A stretch of 64,000 nt of DNA from Caballeronia hypogeia (GTDB taxonomy: Bacteria > Pseudomonadota > Gammaproteobacteria > Burkholderiales > Burkholderiaceae). Positions 18,339 through 27,173 of the stretch are shown piece by piece. The notes under the pieces were generated by a model. The model was not told the origin of the DNA and searched no databases. It was given only the letters and a program-made list of their open reading frames with translations. Each line of letters opens with the position of its first letter. Position 1 is the stretch's first letter. Both the position numbers and the translations under genes were made by a program. Location of the stretch: assembly GCF_001544875.2 (NCBI RefSeq), contig NZ_FCOA02000006.1, positions 1 through 64,000 of the forward strand, written 5' to 3'.

Positions 18339-18552
18339 GGCGTGTCGCCCCTTGTCTGTTGCGCTGAATCTGGAAAGACCCCCGGCGGTGCGGCACAGTT
18401 CATTTCGACGCCGCGCCAACGTCTTGCGCGCGCAGAACGTATGCTTTTTGTAATTTTTAACCTTTCGTGTCGTAAAATGTCCGCACCCGTGACAGCATTC
18501 CGCCAGCTCTGACGGACTTTACGACGTCGAACACCCGGGCCGGACCTCGCTC

Positions 18553-19398
18553 ATGAACGCACACGACACTTTCATCGATCTGAACGCATACTTCGCACGC
18601 ATCGGCTTCGCGGGACCCGCGCGTCCCGAACCCACGCTCGACACGCTGCGTGCGCTGCATCTGCTGCATCCCCAGGCCATCCCCTTCGAGAATCTCGACG
18701 TGCTGCTGGGCCGTCCGGTGAAGCTCGATCTTGCGTCGATCCAGCACAAGCTCGTGACCGCACGGCGCGGCGGCTATTGCTTCGAACATAACCGGCTCCT
18801 GCGCAGCGTACTGCAGACGCTCGGCTTTCGCGTGCGCAGTTTCGCGGGCCGCGTGTTGTGGGGCCGCGAAGCCGCCGAGATGCCGGGGCGCTCGCACATG
18901 CTGCTGCTCGTCGATCTCGACGAAGGCACCTGGCTCGCGGATGTCGGCTTCGGCGGCATGACGCTCTCCGCGCCGCTCGCGCTCGAAACCGGCCTCGAAC
19001 AGATCACGCCGCACGGCGCCTTCCGTCTCGACGACGCCGGCGGCGAGCCGCGCAGTTACGTGCTGCAGGCGCTCGTGAACGGCAGCTTCACGCCGGTGTA
19101 TCGCTTCGACCTCGACCCGCAGTATGACGCCGACTACGAAATGGCGAACCATTTCGTGTCCACTCATCCGGAGTCGATCTTCGTGAACAACCTGCTGGCC
19201 GCGCGACTCGCGCCGGGCAAGCGCTTCGGCCTCCTCAACCGGCGACTGCACGTGCATCACACGCACGACGAAGGCGCGGCGAGCGAATCGCGCGACCTGA
19301 GCAGCGTGGACGAACTGCGCCGCGTGCTCGAAACCGAAATCGGCATTCGTCTGCCGGAAGCCCTCGCTCTCGATGCCGCCCTCGCGCGCCTTCCCTGA
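18553..19398 (+). CDS. nat: Arylamine N-acetyltransferase
   Basis: Transfers acetyl from acetyl-CoA to arylamines and hydrazines by a ping-pong mechanism. The 281 residues carry the full catalytic triad: C76 in RRGGYCFEHN, H115 in GRSHMLLLV and D130 in LADVGFGG, and the PFENLDVLLGRP motif at 44-55. Length matches NAT proteins (about 275-290). It is a single gene, divergent from zwf, followed 42 bases later by the FtsI-like gene on the same strand. The natural substrate is unknown in most bacteria. Confidence 0.93.
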   Translation: MNAHDTFIDLNAYFARIGFAGPARPEPTLDTLRALHLLHPQAIPFENLDVLLGRPVKLDLASIQHKLVTARRGGYCFEHNRLLRSVLQTLGFRVRSFAGRVLWGREAAEMPGRSHMLLLVDLDEGTWLADVGFGGMTLSAPLALETGLEQITPHGAFRLDDAGGEPRSYVLQALVNGSFTPVYRFDLDPQYDADYEMANHFVSTHPESIFVNNLLAARLAPGKRFGLLNRRLHVHHTHDEGAASESRDLSSVDELRRVLETEIGIRLPEALALDAALARLP

Positions 19399-19440
19399 GC
19401 ACGGAAACCCGGCACAACCTAGCTTAATCACACGACCACG

Positions 19441-21144
19441 ATGTTCAAGAAGAAGACGCGCGGCGGCAGCGATTTCCACACGCATCATCGAAGCACGATG
19501 CTCGCCCACTCGTTGCCGGCGTGGCGCTCGCGCCTCGTCGTCATCGGCGTGACGGCGGCCTTCATGGCGCTCGCCGGACGCGCGCTGTGGGTGCAGGTGA
19601 TCGACCACAAGTTCTACGTGGTCGAAGGTCAGAAGCGCTATCAGCGCACGCTGGCGCTCTCGGCGACGCGCGGACGCATCGTCGATCGCAACGGCGCGAT
19701 GCTCGCGGTGAGTCTCGCCACCTACGAGGTCTGGGCGACGCCGAAGCTCTTCGACGGCGATCATGGCAACGAGATCGCGCGCCTGCTCGTTATGCCGCCG
19801 AAAGATTTTCAGCGCCGTATCGACGGAAATCGCGCTTTCGTGCTGCTCAAACGTCAGGTGGAAGCGGAAACCGCCGAGCGCATCGCGACCATCGGGCGTG
19901 CGGGCATCACGCTCGTGCCGGACACGAAGCGCTTCTACCCGGAGGGCGAATCGGCGGCGCACGTGGTCGGCTTCACCAACAACGAGGATCACGGTCAGGA
20001 AGGCGTCGAACTCGCCGCCGACATGCGCCTGACGGGCGAAGCCGGCCAGCGCGAAGTGATCCGCGACCGGCTCGGGCGCGTGGTGTCGCAGATCGGCGAG
20101 CCGGCGATGCCGCAAAACGGCGAGACAATTCAACTGACGATCGACCGGCGCATCCAGCAGCTCGCGCATTCGCAGCTGAAGGCCGCGATCGCGAAGCACA
20201 AGGCGCGCGCGGGCAGCGTGGTCGTGCTCGATGCGAAGAACGGCGAAGTGCTCGCGCTCGCCAACTATCCGAGCTTCGATCCCAACGACCGCACACGGCT
20301 GACCGGCGAGCAGTTGCGCAACCGCGCCCTCACCGACACCTTCGAACCCGGTTCGACCATCAAGCCGCTGGTCGCCGCCCTTTCGATCGATCTCGGGAAA
20401 GTGCGGCCGGACACACGCATCGATACCGGGCCGGGGACGCTCAAAATCGGTCCGAACGTGATCCACGATACGTCGAATCACGGCGTCATCACCGTGTCGC
20501 AGGCGGTGCAGATGTCGAGCAACATCGCGCTCACGAAGCTGGCGCTGCAGCTTCCCGCGCAGACCATCTGGGACAAATATCGCGAATACGGCATTGGCCG
20601 CGCGCCCGAGCTGACCTTTCCGGGCGCGGCGACCGGACGTCTGCGCGCGCCCGAGCGCTGGAAGCCGATCGAGCAGGCGACCATGGCTTACGGCTACGGT
20701 TTGTCCCTTTCGCTGCTGCAGATCGCGCAGGTCTACACCGCCTATGCCGGCGACGGCCGCCTTCACGCAGCCACGCTGATCCAGGGCGAGACGCGCCGCG
20801 AGCCGCTCCAGGTCACCAAGCCCACGACGGCGAGCGCCGTGCGCAACATGCTCGAAATGGCGACCGGCGACCACGGCACCGGTCGCGCGGCGACGGTCGA
20901 GGGCTATCGCGTCGGCGGCAAGACCGGCACCGCCCGCAAGCAGATCGGGCGCTCCTACGCGGCGAACAAGTACCGCGCGTCGTTCGTCGGCATCGCGCCG
21001 ATGAGCGATCCGCGCGTGATCGTCGCCGTGATGATCGACGAGCCGACGGGCGGCACTTACTACGGTGGCACGGTCGCCGGACCGGTGTTCTCGGGCATTG
21101 TCGGCGGCACGCTGCCGCTGCTGGGCGTGCCGCCCGACGCGTGA
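19441..21144 (+). CDS. Class B penicillin-binding protein, FtsI-family transpeptidase (extra copy)
   Basis: Periplasmic D,D-transpeptidase anchored by one membrane helix (about residues 32-52). The 567 residues have the dimerisation domain starting RGRIVDRNGAMLAVS and a transpeptidase domain with all three catalytic motifs: S305-T-I-K308, S359-S-N361, and K494-T-G496. The protein lacks an extended linker or PASTA domains. Neighbours are a NAT gene and a small lipoprotein gene, not the dcw division cluster (no ftsL, murE or murF), so this is a second copy, probably specialised for a particular growth condition. All motifs are intact, so it should be active. Confidence 0.9.
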   Translation: MFKKKTRGGSDFHTHHRSTMLAHSLPAWRSRLVVIGVTAAFMALAGRALWVQVIDHKFYVVEGQKRYQRTLALSATRGRIVDRNGAMLAVSLATYEVWATPKLFDGDHGNEIARLLVMPPKDFQRRIDGNRAFVLLKRQVEAETAERIATIGRAGITLVPDTKRFYPEGESAAHVVGFTNNEDHGQEGVELAADMRLTGEAGQREVIRDRLGRVVSQIGEPAMPQNGETIQLTIDRRIQQLAHSQLKAAIAKHKARAGSVVVLDAKNGEVLALANYPSFDPNDRTRLTGEQLRNRALTDTFEPGSTIKPLVAALSIDLGKVRPDTRIDTGPGTLKIGPNVIHDTSNHGVITVSQAVQMSSNIALTKLALQLPAQTIWDKYREYGIGRAPELTFPGAATGRLRAPERWKPIEQATMAYGYGLSLSLLQIAQVYTAYAGDGRLHAATLIQGETRREPLQVTKPTTASAVRNMLEMATGDHGTGRAATVEGYRVGGKTGTARKQIGRSYAANKYRASFVGIAPMSDPRVIVAVMIDEPTGGTYYGGTVAGPVFSGIVGGTLPLLGVPPDA

Positions 21145-21239
21145 GCGACAGGCGCGCCTGGGCCCGGACCTTGCTGCGCGAATCTGGACTTGTGCTCTAA
21201 TGTCGAGTTCGACCGAGAGTGATCCAGACGGAACAGACC

Positions 21240-21605
21240 ATGAGAAAACTCGCCGCGGCCCTCGCGCTGCCCCTGCTCTTCGCCGCCTGCGCCCAGTTTC
21301 ACAACGAGGACGCCGGTCAGCCCGAAGTCGAGAAGTCGTCGACCGCGAACAAGGTGAACGGCATCGTGCAATGCATCACCGACGAAGCGAAGAAACACGA
21401 CGCACAGTATCAGCAGACGAACATCCCGCAAGGCGTGATGCTGGAATTCGGCGACTCGAACGTGATCAAGGTCCGTTACGACAACGGCGAAACCACGTAT
21501 CGCTTTTATCCGGGCAAGCGGCACCCGTCGAACCTGTGGATCGAGGGCGCGGGCAAGAAGTGCGCGCCCGCGGACGCGACCGCGCACGACGAACCACAGA
21601 AATAA
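21240..21605 (+). CDS. Small outer-membrane-type lipoprotein, unknown function
   Basis: A 121-residue protein with a lipoprotein signal: MRKLAAALALPLLFAAC, with Cys17 as the lipidated residue after a Leu-Phe-Ala-Ala lipobox. The mature part is polar, with no domain I recognise; residues such as GVMLEFGDSNVIKVRYDNGE suggest a small beta-rich fold. The start at 21240 is preferred because it places the signal peptide at the N-terminus; seven more codons are open upstream. It follows the FtsI-like gene by 95 bases and is 11 bases before the next small gene, so the group may be one transcript. Confidence 0.7.
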   Translation: MRKLAAALALPLLFAACAQFHNEDAGQPEVEKSSTANKVNGIVQCITDEAKKHDAQYQQTNIPQGVMLEFGDSNVIKVRYDNGETTYRFYPGKRHPSNLWIEGAGKKCAPADATAHDEPQK

Positions 21606-21616
21606 GCTGAAAAGAC

Positions 21617-21904
21617 ATGCGCTCGACCAAAGCCATCAGCGCCGTCGAACGGCTCAAAACGCGCAGCGGCAATGCGAACTACGCGGCGGTCGGCATGCCC
21701 GGCGGCCTCTTCTATCTCGTCGAGCGCTTCACGGAAGGCTCGAAGAAGCTCTCCGAGCCGCTGCCGATGGACGAGTTCGTCGCCCTCGTCAACGCGCGCG
21801 AGCCGGCCAAGCCGCGCAAGGTCAGCAAGCTCGATCTCGCCATGGAAGAGCAGATCGGCCGCAGCGGTGCGCGGCGCGCAAAAGCGCCGGAAGGCGAAGC
21901 CTAG
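21617..21904 (+). CDS. Hypothetical protein, 95 residues
   Basis: I do not recognise a family. The protein is soluble and basic, starts MRSTKAISAVERLKTRSGNA, has a short beta-like core (AAVGMPGGLFYLVERFTEGS), and a charged C-terminal half rich in Lys, Arg and Glu. It follows the lipoprotein gene by 11 bases and shares its strand, which with normal codon use supports a real gene. Confidence 0.6.
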   Translation: MRSTKAISAVERLKTRSGNANYAAVGMPGGLFYLVERFTEGSKKLSEPLPMDEFVALVNAREPAKPRKVSKLDLAMEEQIGRSGARRAKAPEGEA

Positions 21905-22155
21905 TCGCCTCTATATCGGCAGCCCCACATTCCTCCGACCCCAATGTGCGATGACAGACGGAGCCATCCGCCTCGCCTTGCGTACATTTTTGTTAACGAT
22001 CGAACCCGCTGAGACGGGACACGATCGGTCATCCGAAGAAAAGAGCAAGGGCCGCCCGCGACGGTTCAAAAATAGCGCGGGTGAACGGGGTGCCTGGACG
22101 GCGTGCGAATCCGAGGTCTGGATCACGCGCCGCACGGCCGAGAGGAAGACCACAG

Positions 22156-22467
22156 ATGAACAAGAAAAAAAGCGAGACCAAGGGCAGCCTTTTGCCCTCG
22201 GCATTGGCTGATGTCGAGCTTCAGCATATCGAGCGCGCGGTCGCGCAGCTTCGCACGATGCACAATCAGTCCTCCTCCGGGACACTCAATGTCGAATACT
22301 GGCGCGAGCGGCTTGCGGCCGTCGTGAAGGGCTACGCGCTGGTGCCCGCGCAGAAGCAGCGCGTCGAGGCGTTGCGCATTGCGCTCAATGCCGTCGACAA
22401 CGGCCCGCGCGACGGCTCCGGCAGCCGCAGGAGGACGACCAACAGGCTTTGGGCGAAAGCGGCCTGA
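22156..22467 (+). CDS. Hypothetical protein, 103 residues
   Basis: Unrecognised small protein. It starts MNKKKSETKGSLLPSALADV and has a helical middle (ELQHIERAVAQLRTMHNQ, YWRERLAAVVKGYALVPAQK) and a basic tail. The ATG at 22156 is preferred over the open frame to 22081, because the composition turns protein-like only from there. The 250 bases before it hold no gene I can support. Confidence 0.55.
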   Translation: MNKKKSETKGSLLPSALADVELQHIERAVAQLRTMHNQSSSGTLNVEYWRERLAAVVKGYALVPAQKQRVEALRIALNAVDNGPRDGSGSRRRTTNRLWAKAA

Positions 22468-22653
22468 CCACCGCTTTCGCCACTCGCGCCCAGCGCGCGA
22501 TTCCTCGTGCACGCCGGCCCCTCGTGACGAACCGGGCGCGCAACGTTCAGTGGCCTCACGACGATTCATCGCGCGCGGCGAAACGCGCAAGCCCGTTCCG
22601 CCGGGCACCGTTCCTGCTCGAAAGCTAGTCTTTCGATCATGCCGGGAGTCGCC

Positions 22654-22986
22654 ATGTCCACACCTCGTCACGAGCACGCGCGCGGCCGGCGTCGAACCGG
22701 GTCGCTGGTCGCGGGTGCGATGCTCGCCAGCGTTATCGCCGTGTTCAGCACCTTTGGCGTCGCGCAGATCACGAACGGTGGCGGAGCCGAAGGTCAGGAT
22801 AATCGCCAGTCGGATTCGAGTTCACGCGCCGAGCCGTCCGGCACCACGATGCATGAATCGCAAAAACCGCAGTCGAAGGATGCGGCCCGGGGGCGCGCCG
22901 CCACCGCCGGCAAGAATCACCAGCCGAACGGCAGCGGCGGCTTCGATAACGGCCTCTACGGCACGGGCGCGGGGAGCAACAAGTAA
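22654..22986 (+). CDS. Hypothetical single-pass or exported protein
   Basis: About 110 residues from the Met at 22654 (an upstream Met at 22639 is possible). An Arg-rich N-terminus is followed by one hydrophobic segment (SLVAGAMLASVIAVFSTFGV), then a hydrophilic, Gly/Ser/Asn-rich region ending in GLYGTGAGSNK. This looks like a signal anchor or uncleaved signal with a disordered exported tail. No family recognised. It ends 15 bases before the convergent formate/nitrite transporter gene. Confidence 0.55.
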   Translation: MSTPRHEHARGRRRTGSLVAGAMLASVIAVFSTFGVAQITNGGGAEGQDNRQSDSSSRAEPSGTTMHESQKPQSKDAARGRAATAGKNHQPNGSGGFDNGLYGTGAGSNK

Positions 22987-23000
22987 GGCCGCGCCGCGCG

Positions 23001-23858
23001 TCAGTTGCCGCGCTCTCGCGGGGTGCTCGTGATTTCCGGCGCGATCGCCGCATGATTGACGATCGCGACCAGCGACACGCCGCCTATCACGTTGCCGATC
23101 AGCGTCGGCACGAAGAACACGAGGAAGTAGTCGGAGACGCTCGCCGCGCCGGTCATCACCGCGTAGGCGGCTTCGACCGAGCCGGCGATCACGTGCGTGA
23201 GCTTGCTCACGGCGACCGTGTACGTGACGAGCAGAATCGTCAACAGCCGTCCCGAGCGGGCGCTCGGCAGCAGCCACACCATCAGCGCGATCAGCCAGCC
23301 GGAGAACACGCCGCGCACCATGGTCACGCCGAAGTCGGCGGACAGCGGCGTCATCGCGACGCGGGCGAGCGCGTGCGTCACCTCGGGCGAGAACACGCCG
23401 CGAATTTGCAGGATCGCCGCGAAGATCGCCGTGCCGACGAGATTGAAAAACAGCACGATCGCCCAGAGCCGCAGCGCCTTGACGAGCGTCGCGAGATCGC
23501 GCCGCGTGAGCACGGGCAGCACGGCGGTGAGCGTGCTTTCGGTGAAAAGCTGCTGGCGGCCCAGAATCACGAACACGAAGCCGATGGTGTAGCCGAAGCT
23601 CGCGATCAGTCCGCGCCACGGCGCAGCGGGAAGCGCGCTTTCGAGAATCGACTGGACCAGAAACGAAAAACCCATCGACAGGCCGGCGGCGAGCGCGGAC
23701 GACATCAGCGCGAAAAAGGTGCGCTCCATCGCGACCTCGCCTTCCTCGCGCACGATTTCATGAATCACGAGCGGATGCGGCGCGGAGTGTTCGGCGGCCT
23801 GCTCCTGCTCGGCGCTATCGAGATGCGGAGAGTCCGCTCCGGCTTGCGGCTCGTTCAT
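23001..23858 (-). CDS. Formate/nitrite transporter (FNT) family protein
   Basis: Pentameric aquaporin-like anion channel family. The 285-residue product has a 40-residue acidic, polar N-terminal extension (from MNEPQAGADSPHLDSAEQEQ) and then six hydrophobic helices; RQQLFTESTLTAVLPVL and NLVGTAIFA in the middle and PTLIGNVIGGVSLVA near the end are FNT-like signatures. The ATG at 23858 begins the extension; the much longer open frame beyond it lies across the next gene's coding region and is a shadow. Formate, nitrite or another small monovalent anion is the likely cargo. A nickel/cobalt transporter gene lies 83 bases upstream on the same strand. Confidence 0.85.
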   Translation of the reverse strand: MNEPQAGADSPHLDSAEQEQAAEHSAPHPLVIHEIVREEGEVAMERTFFALMSSALAAGLSMGFSFLVQSILESALPAAPWRGLIASFGYTIGFVFVILGRQQLFTESTLTAVLPVLTRRDLATLVKALRLWAIVLFFNLVGTAIFAAILQIRGVFSPEVTHALARVAMTPLSADFGVTMVRGVFSGWLIALMVWLLPSARSGRLLTILLVTYTVAVSKLTHVIAGSVEAAYAVMTGAASVSDYFLVFFVPTLIGNVIGGVSLVAIVNHAAIAPEITSTPRERGN

Positions 23859-23941
23859 GATGGTTCTCCCTGAACGCCGCCCGATGCGGAAAATGGATGG
23901 GCGGCTGGCGCACCCACGAAGCAGGAAGAATGCCCAGCGGC

Positions 23942-25003
23942 TTATCTGGCGAGCGCATCGTATCCGCGCCACTTGTAGATGAGCACGGAGACCAGCCAGC
24001 ACACCGCGAACACGCCGACGATCCCATATCCGAGCATGCCGAAGTGTTCCGACAGCGCCCCGGCGATGTCCCACAAGCCGCCTTTGAGCTGCACCCGGTC
24101 CGCGATCAGCCCGAGCGCCTCGATGCCGCCCACCAGCACCGCGATCAGCACCGACACCAGCGTGACCGCGAGGTTGTAGTAGAGCTTGCGCGCCGGTTTC
24201 ATGAACGCCCAGCCATAGGCGCGGGTCATGAGCAGGCTGTCGGCGGTATCGATGAGCGACATGCCCGCCGTGAACAGCGCCGGAAACACAAGGATCGACC
24301 ATACCGGCATGCCGCGCGCCGCTTCCGCCGCCGCGATGCCCATCAGGCCGATCTCGGTGGCGGTGTCGAAGCCGAGGCCGAACAGGAAACCGAGCGGGTA
24401 CATGTGCCAGCTCTTCCCGATCAGCCCGAAGAGCGGCCGCGCGAGACGCGCGAGCGGACCGCCGCCGACGGCGACCATGTCGAGGTCTTCGTCGCGGCAG
24501 GCTTCGCCGCGCCGCACGCGCCGGAACGCGCGCCACACGCCGCGCAGCACGAACAGGTTCATCGCCGCGATGACGAACAGAAACAGCGACGACACCGACG
24601 TGCCGATGATCCCGCCGATCTCGCGGAATTCGGCGAAGCTGCCCTGCACGGCCATCGCGGTCGCGGCGATCAGCGCGCTGGCGGCGACGACGATCGTCGA
24701 ATGTCCGAGCGAGAAGAACAGGCCGACGAACAGCGGGCGCTTGCCTTCATGCATCAGCTTGCGCGTGACGTTGTCGATGGCGGCGATGTGATCCGCGTCG
24801 ACCGCGTGGCGCAGGCCGAGCGAATACGCGAGCAGCGATGTGCCGAGCAGGAGCGGATAGTGCCGGAACGCGATCAGCGCCCATACCCAGGCGAGCAGGT
24901 TGCACGCGATCAGCGCCGCGATGAGGCGCGCGGACTTGCGCGGCGGCGAACCATGCGCCTGAATCGACTGGGACGCGAGAGCGGGCTCGAGCGGATCGGT
25001 CAT
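23942..25003 (-). CDS. Nickel/cobalt transporter, NiCoT family
   Basis: Inner-membrane secondary transporter for Ni2+ or Co2+. The 353 residues give about eight membrane segments and the diagnostic HX4DH motif in helix II, H66-AVDA-D71-H72 (LRHAVDADHIAAIDN), plus LFFSLGHSTIV and LGFDTATEIGLM signatures. Start at 25003 (MTDPLEPALASQ) is preferred, since the frame upstream to 25060 shows no homology. No urease, hydrogenase or cobalamin genes are adjacent, so the metal cannot be assigned. I saw no clear cobalamin riboswitch in the 180 bases upstream. Confidence 0.9.
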   Translation of the reverse strand: MTDPLEPALASQSIQAHGSPPRKSARLIAALIACNLLAWVWALIAFRHYPLLLGTSLLAYSLGLRHAVDADHIAAIDNVTRKLMHEGKRPLFVGLFFSLGHSTIVVAASALIAATAMAVQGSFAEFREIGGIIGTSVSSLFLFVIAAMNLFVLRGVWRAFRRVRRGEACRDEDLDMVAVGGGPLARLARPLFGLIGKSWHMYPLGFLFGLGFDTATEIGLMGIAAAEAARGMPVWSILVFPALFTAGMSLIDTADSLLMTRAYGWAFMKPARKLYYNLAVTLVSVLIAVLVGGIEALGLIADRVQLKGGLWDIAGALSEHFGMLGYGIVGVFAVCWLVSVLIYKWRGYDALAR

Positions 25004-25185
25004 GGGCGCGCGCGACGGTATTAAAGGGAGCAAGCATACCGTGCGCGGCGACGTGGCCAAAAATCACCGCGGAGCGCATGCGCTTATTCCGCCGCGTGCG
25101 AAAACCTTAGGCGGAATCGTTGTTTGGGACGCGCGAGACGCGCCGCTACGATGGGGTTTCGCCTTTTTCGACCTTGAAGTCCGCC

Positions 25186-26187
25186 ATGCCCCGCTATCTC
25201 GACGACGTCCAGCGCCAGGAACTCCAGAACCAACGCCAAAGCTGGCTCTGGCGCTGCGAATGGCCGACGTGGGCGGTCATCGTCGCGATATACGGCGGCT
25301 GGTTCGGCGTCGCGCTGAACGCGCGCACGCTCGGCCTGGCGCCGGCGCTCGCGCTGCTCGCGGTGCTGTCGTGCTGGTACATGTCGCTTCAGCACGAGCT
25401 GATGCACGGCCATCCGACGCGCTGGCCGCTCGTCAACATGCTCTTCGGGCTGGCGCCGCTCGCGGTGTGGTTTCCGTACGAGGTGTATCGCGACTCCCAT
25501 TTGCGCCATCACGACGACGCGCATCTGACCGAGCCCGGACGCGATCCCGAAAGCTATTACGTGAGCCCGGAACAGTGGGCGAACGCCGGCCCCGTGCTGC
25601 GTCTGGCGCTCGCCGCGCGCAATACCTTCGCGGGGCGGCTCTTCATCGGACCGTGGTTTTCGATCGCGGCTTCGTGGCGCGAAGCGGCGCAGGCGCTCGT
25701 CGAGGCGCGCTGGCGCATCGTCGCGAGCTGGGTGGCGCATCTCGTCGCGCTCGTGCTGCTCGCTTACTGGCTCGATTCGCGTTGCGGCATTCCGTGGCGC
25801 GCGTTCGTGTTCGGCATCGGCTACTGCTCGCTCGCGCTGGCCTCGGTGCGCTCGTTCCAGGAACATCGCGCGGCGGAGCATGAACGCGAACGCACGGTCA
25901 TCAACGAGGCCGCGTGGCCGTGGCGTCTGCTGTTCCTCAACAACAACTATCACGCCGTGCATCACGACCTGCCAGGCGCGCCGTGGTTCGCGCTCGGCAC
26001 GATCTATCGGCGCTGGCGCGATGCGTATCGCGCGAGCAACGGCGGTTTCGTCGTGCGCGGCTATGCCGAATGGGCGAGCCGTCACGCGTTCGCGCAGGCG
26101 GCCGCGCCGGTGCATCCGTTCGCCGGGCCACTCGACGCCGACATCGCCCTCGCCCGCCGCGACGACGCCGCTCCGCTCGCGAGCTGA
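25186..26187 (+). CDS. Membrane fatty acid desaturase family protein
   Basis: Di-iron integral membrane desaturase/hydroxylase. The 333-residue product has hydrophobic helices around 28-65 and 185-220, and the three histidine boxes: H70-E-L-M-H74 (with H76), H105-L-R-H-H109, and H256-A-V-H-H260. This spacing fits the FA_desaturase (PF00487) family. Substrate may be a phospholipid acyl chain, a carotenoid or another lipid; the sequence does not decide. The start at 25186 (MPRYLDDVQR) is preferred over the open frame from 25120. Divergent from the NiCoT gene; the PhnD-like gene follows after 48 bases. Confidence 0.88.
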   Translation: MPRYLDDVQRQELQNQRQSWLWRCEWPTWAVIVAIYGGWFGVALNARTLGLAPALALLAVLSCWYMSLQHELMHGHPTRWPLVNMLFGLAPLAVWFPYEVYRDSHLRHHDDAHLTEPGRDPESYYVSPEQWANAGPVLRLALAARNTFAGRLFIGPWFSIAASWREAAQALVEARWRIVASWVAHLVALVLLAYWLDSRCGIPWRAFVFGIGYCSLALASVRSFQEHRAAEHERERTVINEAAWPWRLLFLNNNYHAVHHDLPGAPWFALGTIYRRWRDAYRASNGGFVVRGYAEWASRHAFAQAAAPVHPFAGPLDADIALARRDDAAPLAS

Positions 26188-26235
26188 CGCCGCGCTGTAC
26201 GATTCGAAATCGTTCGCTTATCTCCCGCTCGCGCG

Positions 26236-27048
26236 ATGCACTGGACCGCCGCCCTGCCAATGTACAACGTCACGCCCGCGCTCGCGGCGGACTGGCGCGC
26301 GCTGCTCGAATGCGTTCGGCGGAATATCGCGCCCTGGCTCGACGCGCGCGGCGACGCGCTCGAACTGGTCGATCCGGGGCCGGATCTCACGGCCTACTGG
26401 CTACGCGACGATACGCTGCTGTCGCAGACCTGCGGCTATCCGCTCGTGCACGCGCTGGCGGATCGCGTACGGCTCGTCGCCACGCCTGATTTCGATGCAC
26501 CCGGCTGCGCGGACGGCAACTATCGCAGCGTGATCGTCGCGGGGGCGCACGTCGAGGCGCGATCCATCGACGCCTGCCGCGGCCTGCGCGCCGTCTATAA
26601 CGACGACGACTCCAACAGCGGCATGAACCTGTTGCGCCACGCGGTGGCTCCGCTCGCGCAAGACGGACGATTCTTCGCGTCGGTGGCGAAAAGCGGCGCA
26701 CACCTCGCGTCGCTGCGCGCGCTCGCGGAACGGCGCGCGGACATCGCCGCGATCGATTGCGTCACCTTTTCCTTCGCGCAGTCGCATCTGCCGGAGCTGG
26801 CGGCGGACGTGCGCGTGATCGGCACCACGGCCGAGACGAGCGCGCTGCCGTTCATCACGTCGATGCACGCGCCGCCGGAATCGATCGATACACTACGCCG
26901 CGCCCTCGCCAATGCGCTGGCGCAAGACACCGCGCTGGCTCGTCGGCTGCGCCTGAAAGGCGTGGTGAAACGCACGCAGGCGGAATACGCGCCGATCCTC
27001 GATTACGAGCGCGAGGCCATCGCGCAAGGCTATCCGCGGCTCGCCTGA
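26236..27048 (+). CDS. PhnD-like substrate-binding-fold protein without signal peptide
   Basis: A 270-residue protein of the type found as phosphate/phosphonate ABC substrate-binding proteins: [14 protein letters not shown] near 55-68, VARG-type hinge [20 protein letters not shown], and [19 protein letters not shown] in the second lobe. It begins directly with [20 protein letters not shown] and has no signal peptide or lipobox, so it probably stays in the cytoplasm. No permease or ATPase gene is near. Cytoplasmic PhnD-fold proteins can act as ligand sensors or enzymes; function here is unknown. It lies between a desaturase and a flavin monooxygenase gene. Confidence 0.75.
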   Translation: MHWTAALPMYNVTPALAADWRALLECVRRNIAPWLDARGDALELVDPGPDLTAYWLRDDTLLSQTCGYPLVHALADRVRLVATPDFDAPGCADGNYRSVIVAGAHVEARSIDACRGLRAVYNDDDSNSGMNLLRHAVAPLAQDGRFFASVAKSGAHLASLRALAERRADIAAIDCVTFSFAQSHLPELAADVRVIGTTAETSALPFITSMHAPPESIDTLRRALANALAQDTALARRLRLKGVVKRTQAEYAPILDYEREAIAQGYPRLA

Positions 27049-27173
27049 AGCCATTGGCACCGGCCCGTTTCGGCAGATTTTCCGGAGTTTCGGCACAATC
27101 GGTTTTTTCAGCGCGTGGCCTGGGCGCCGCGCCGTGTGTGCGCCACGCGCCGTCACGCTTTTGGAAAGCCGCA

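Noticed and set aside
18447..18460. Possible HexR-type half-site TGTAATTTTT upstream of zwf
   Set aside because: Only half of the palindrome is present and no HexR gene is near; the AT-rich patch is simply likely to hold a promoter.
18457..20874. 805-codon open frame on the minus strand opposite nat and the FtsI-like gene
   Set aside because: It is Arg/His/Ala-rich with no recognisable motif and lies fully antisense to two genes with intact catalytic residues. Long antisense frames are common in GC-rich genomes.
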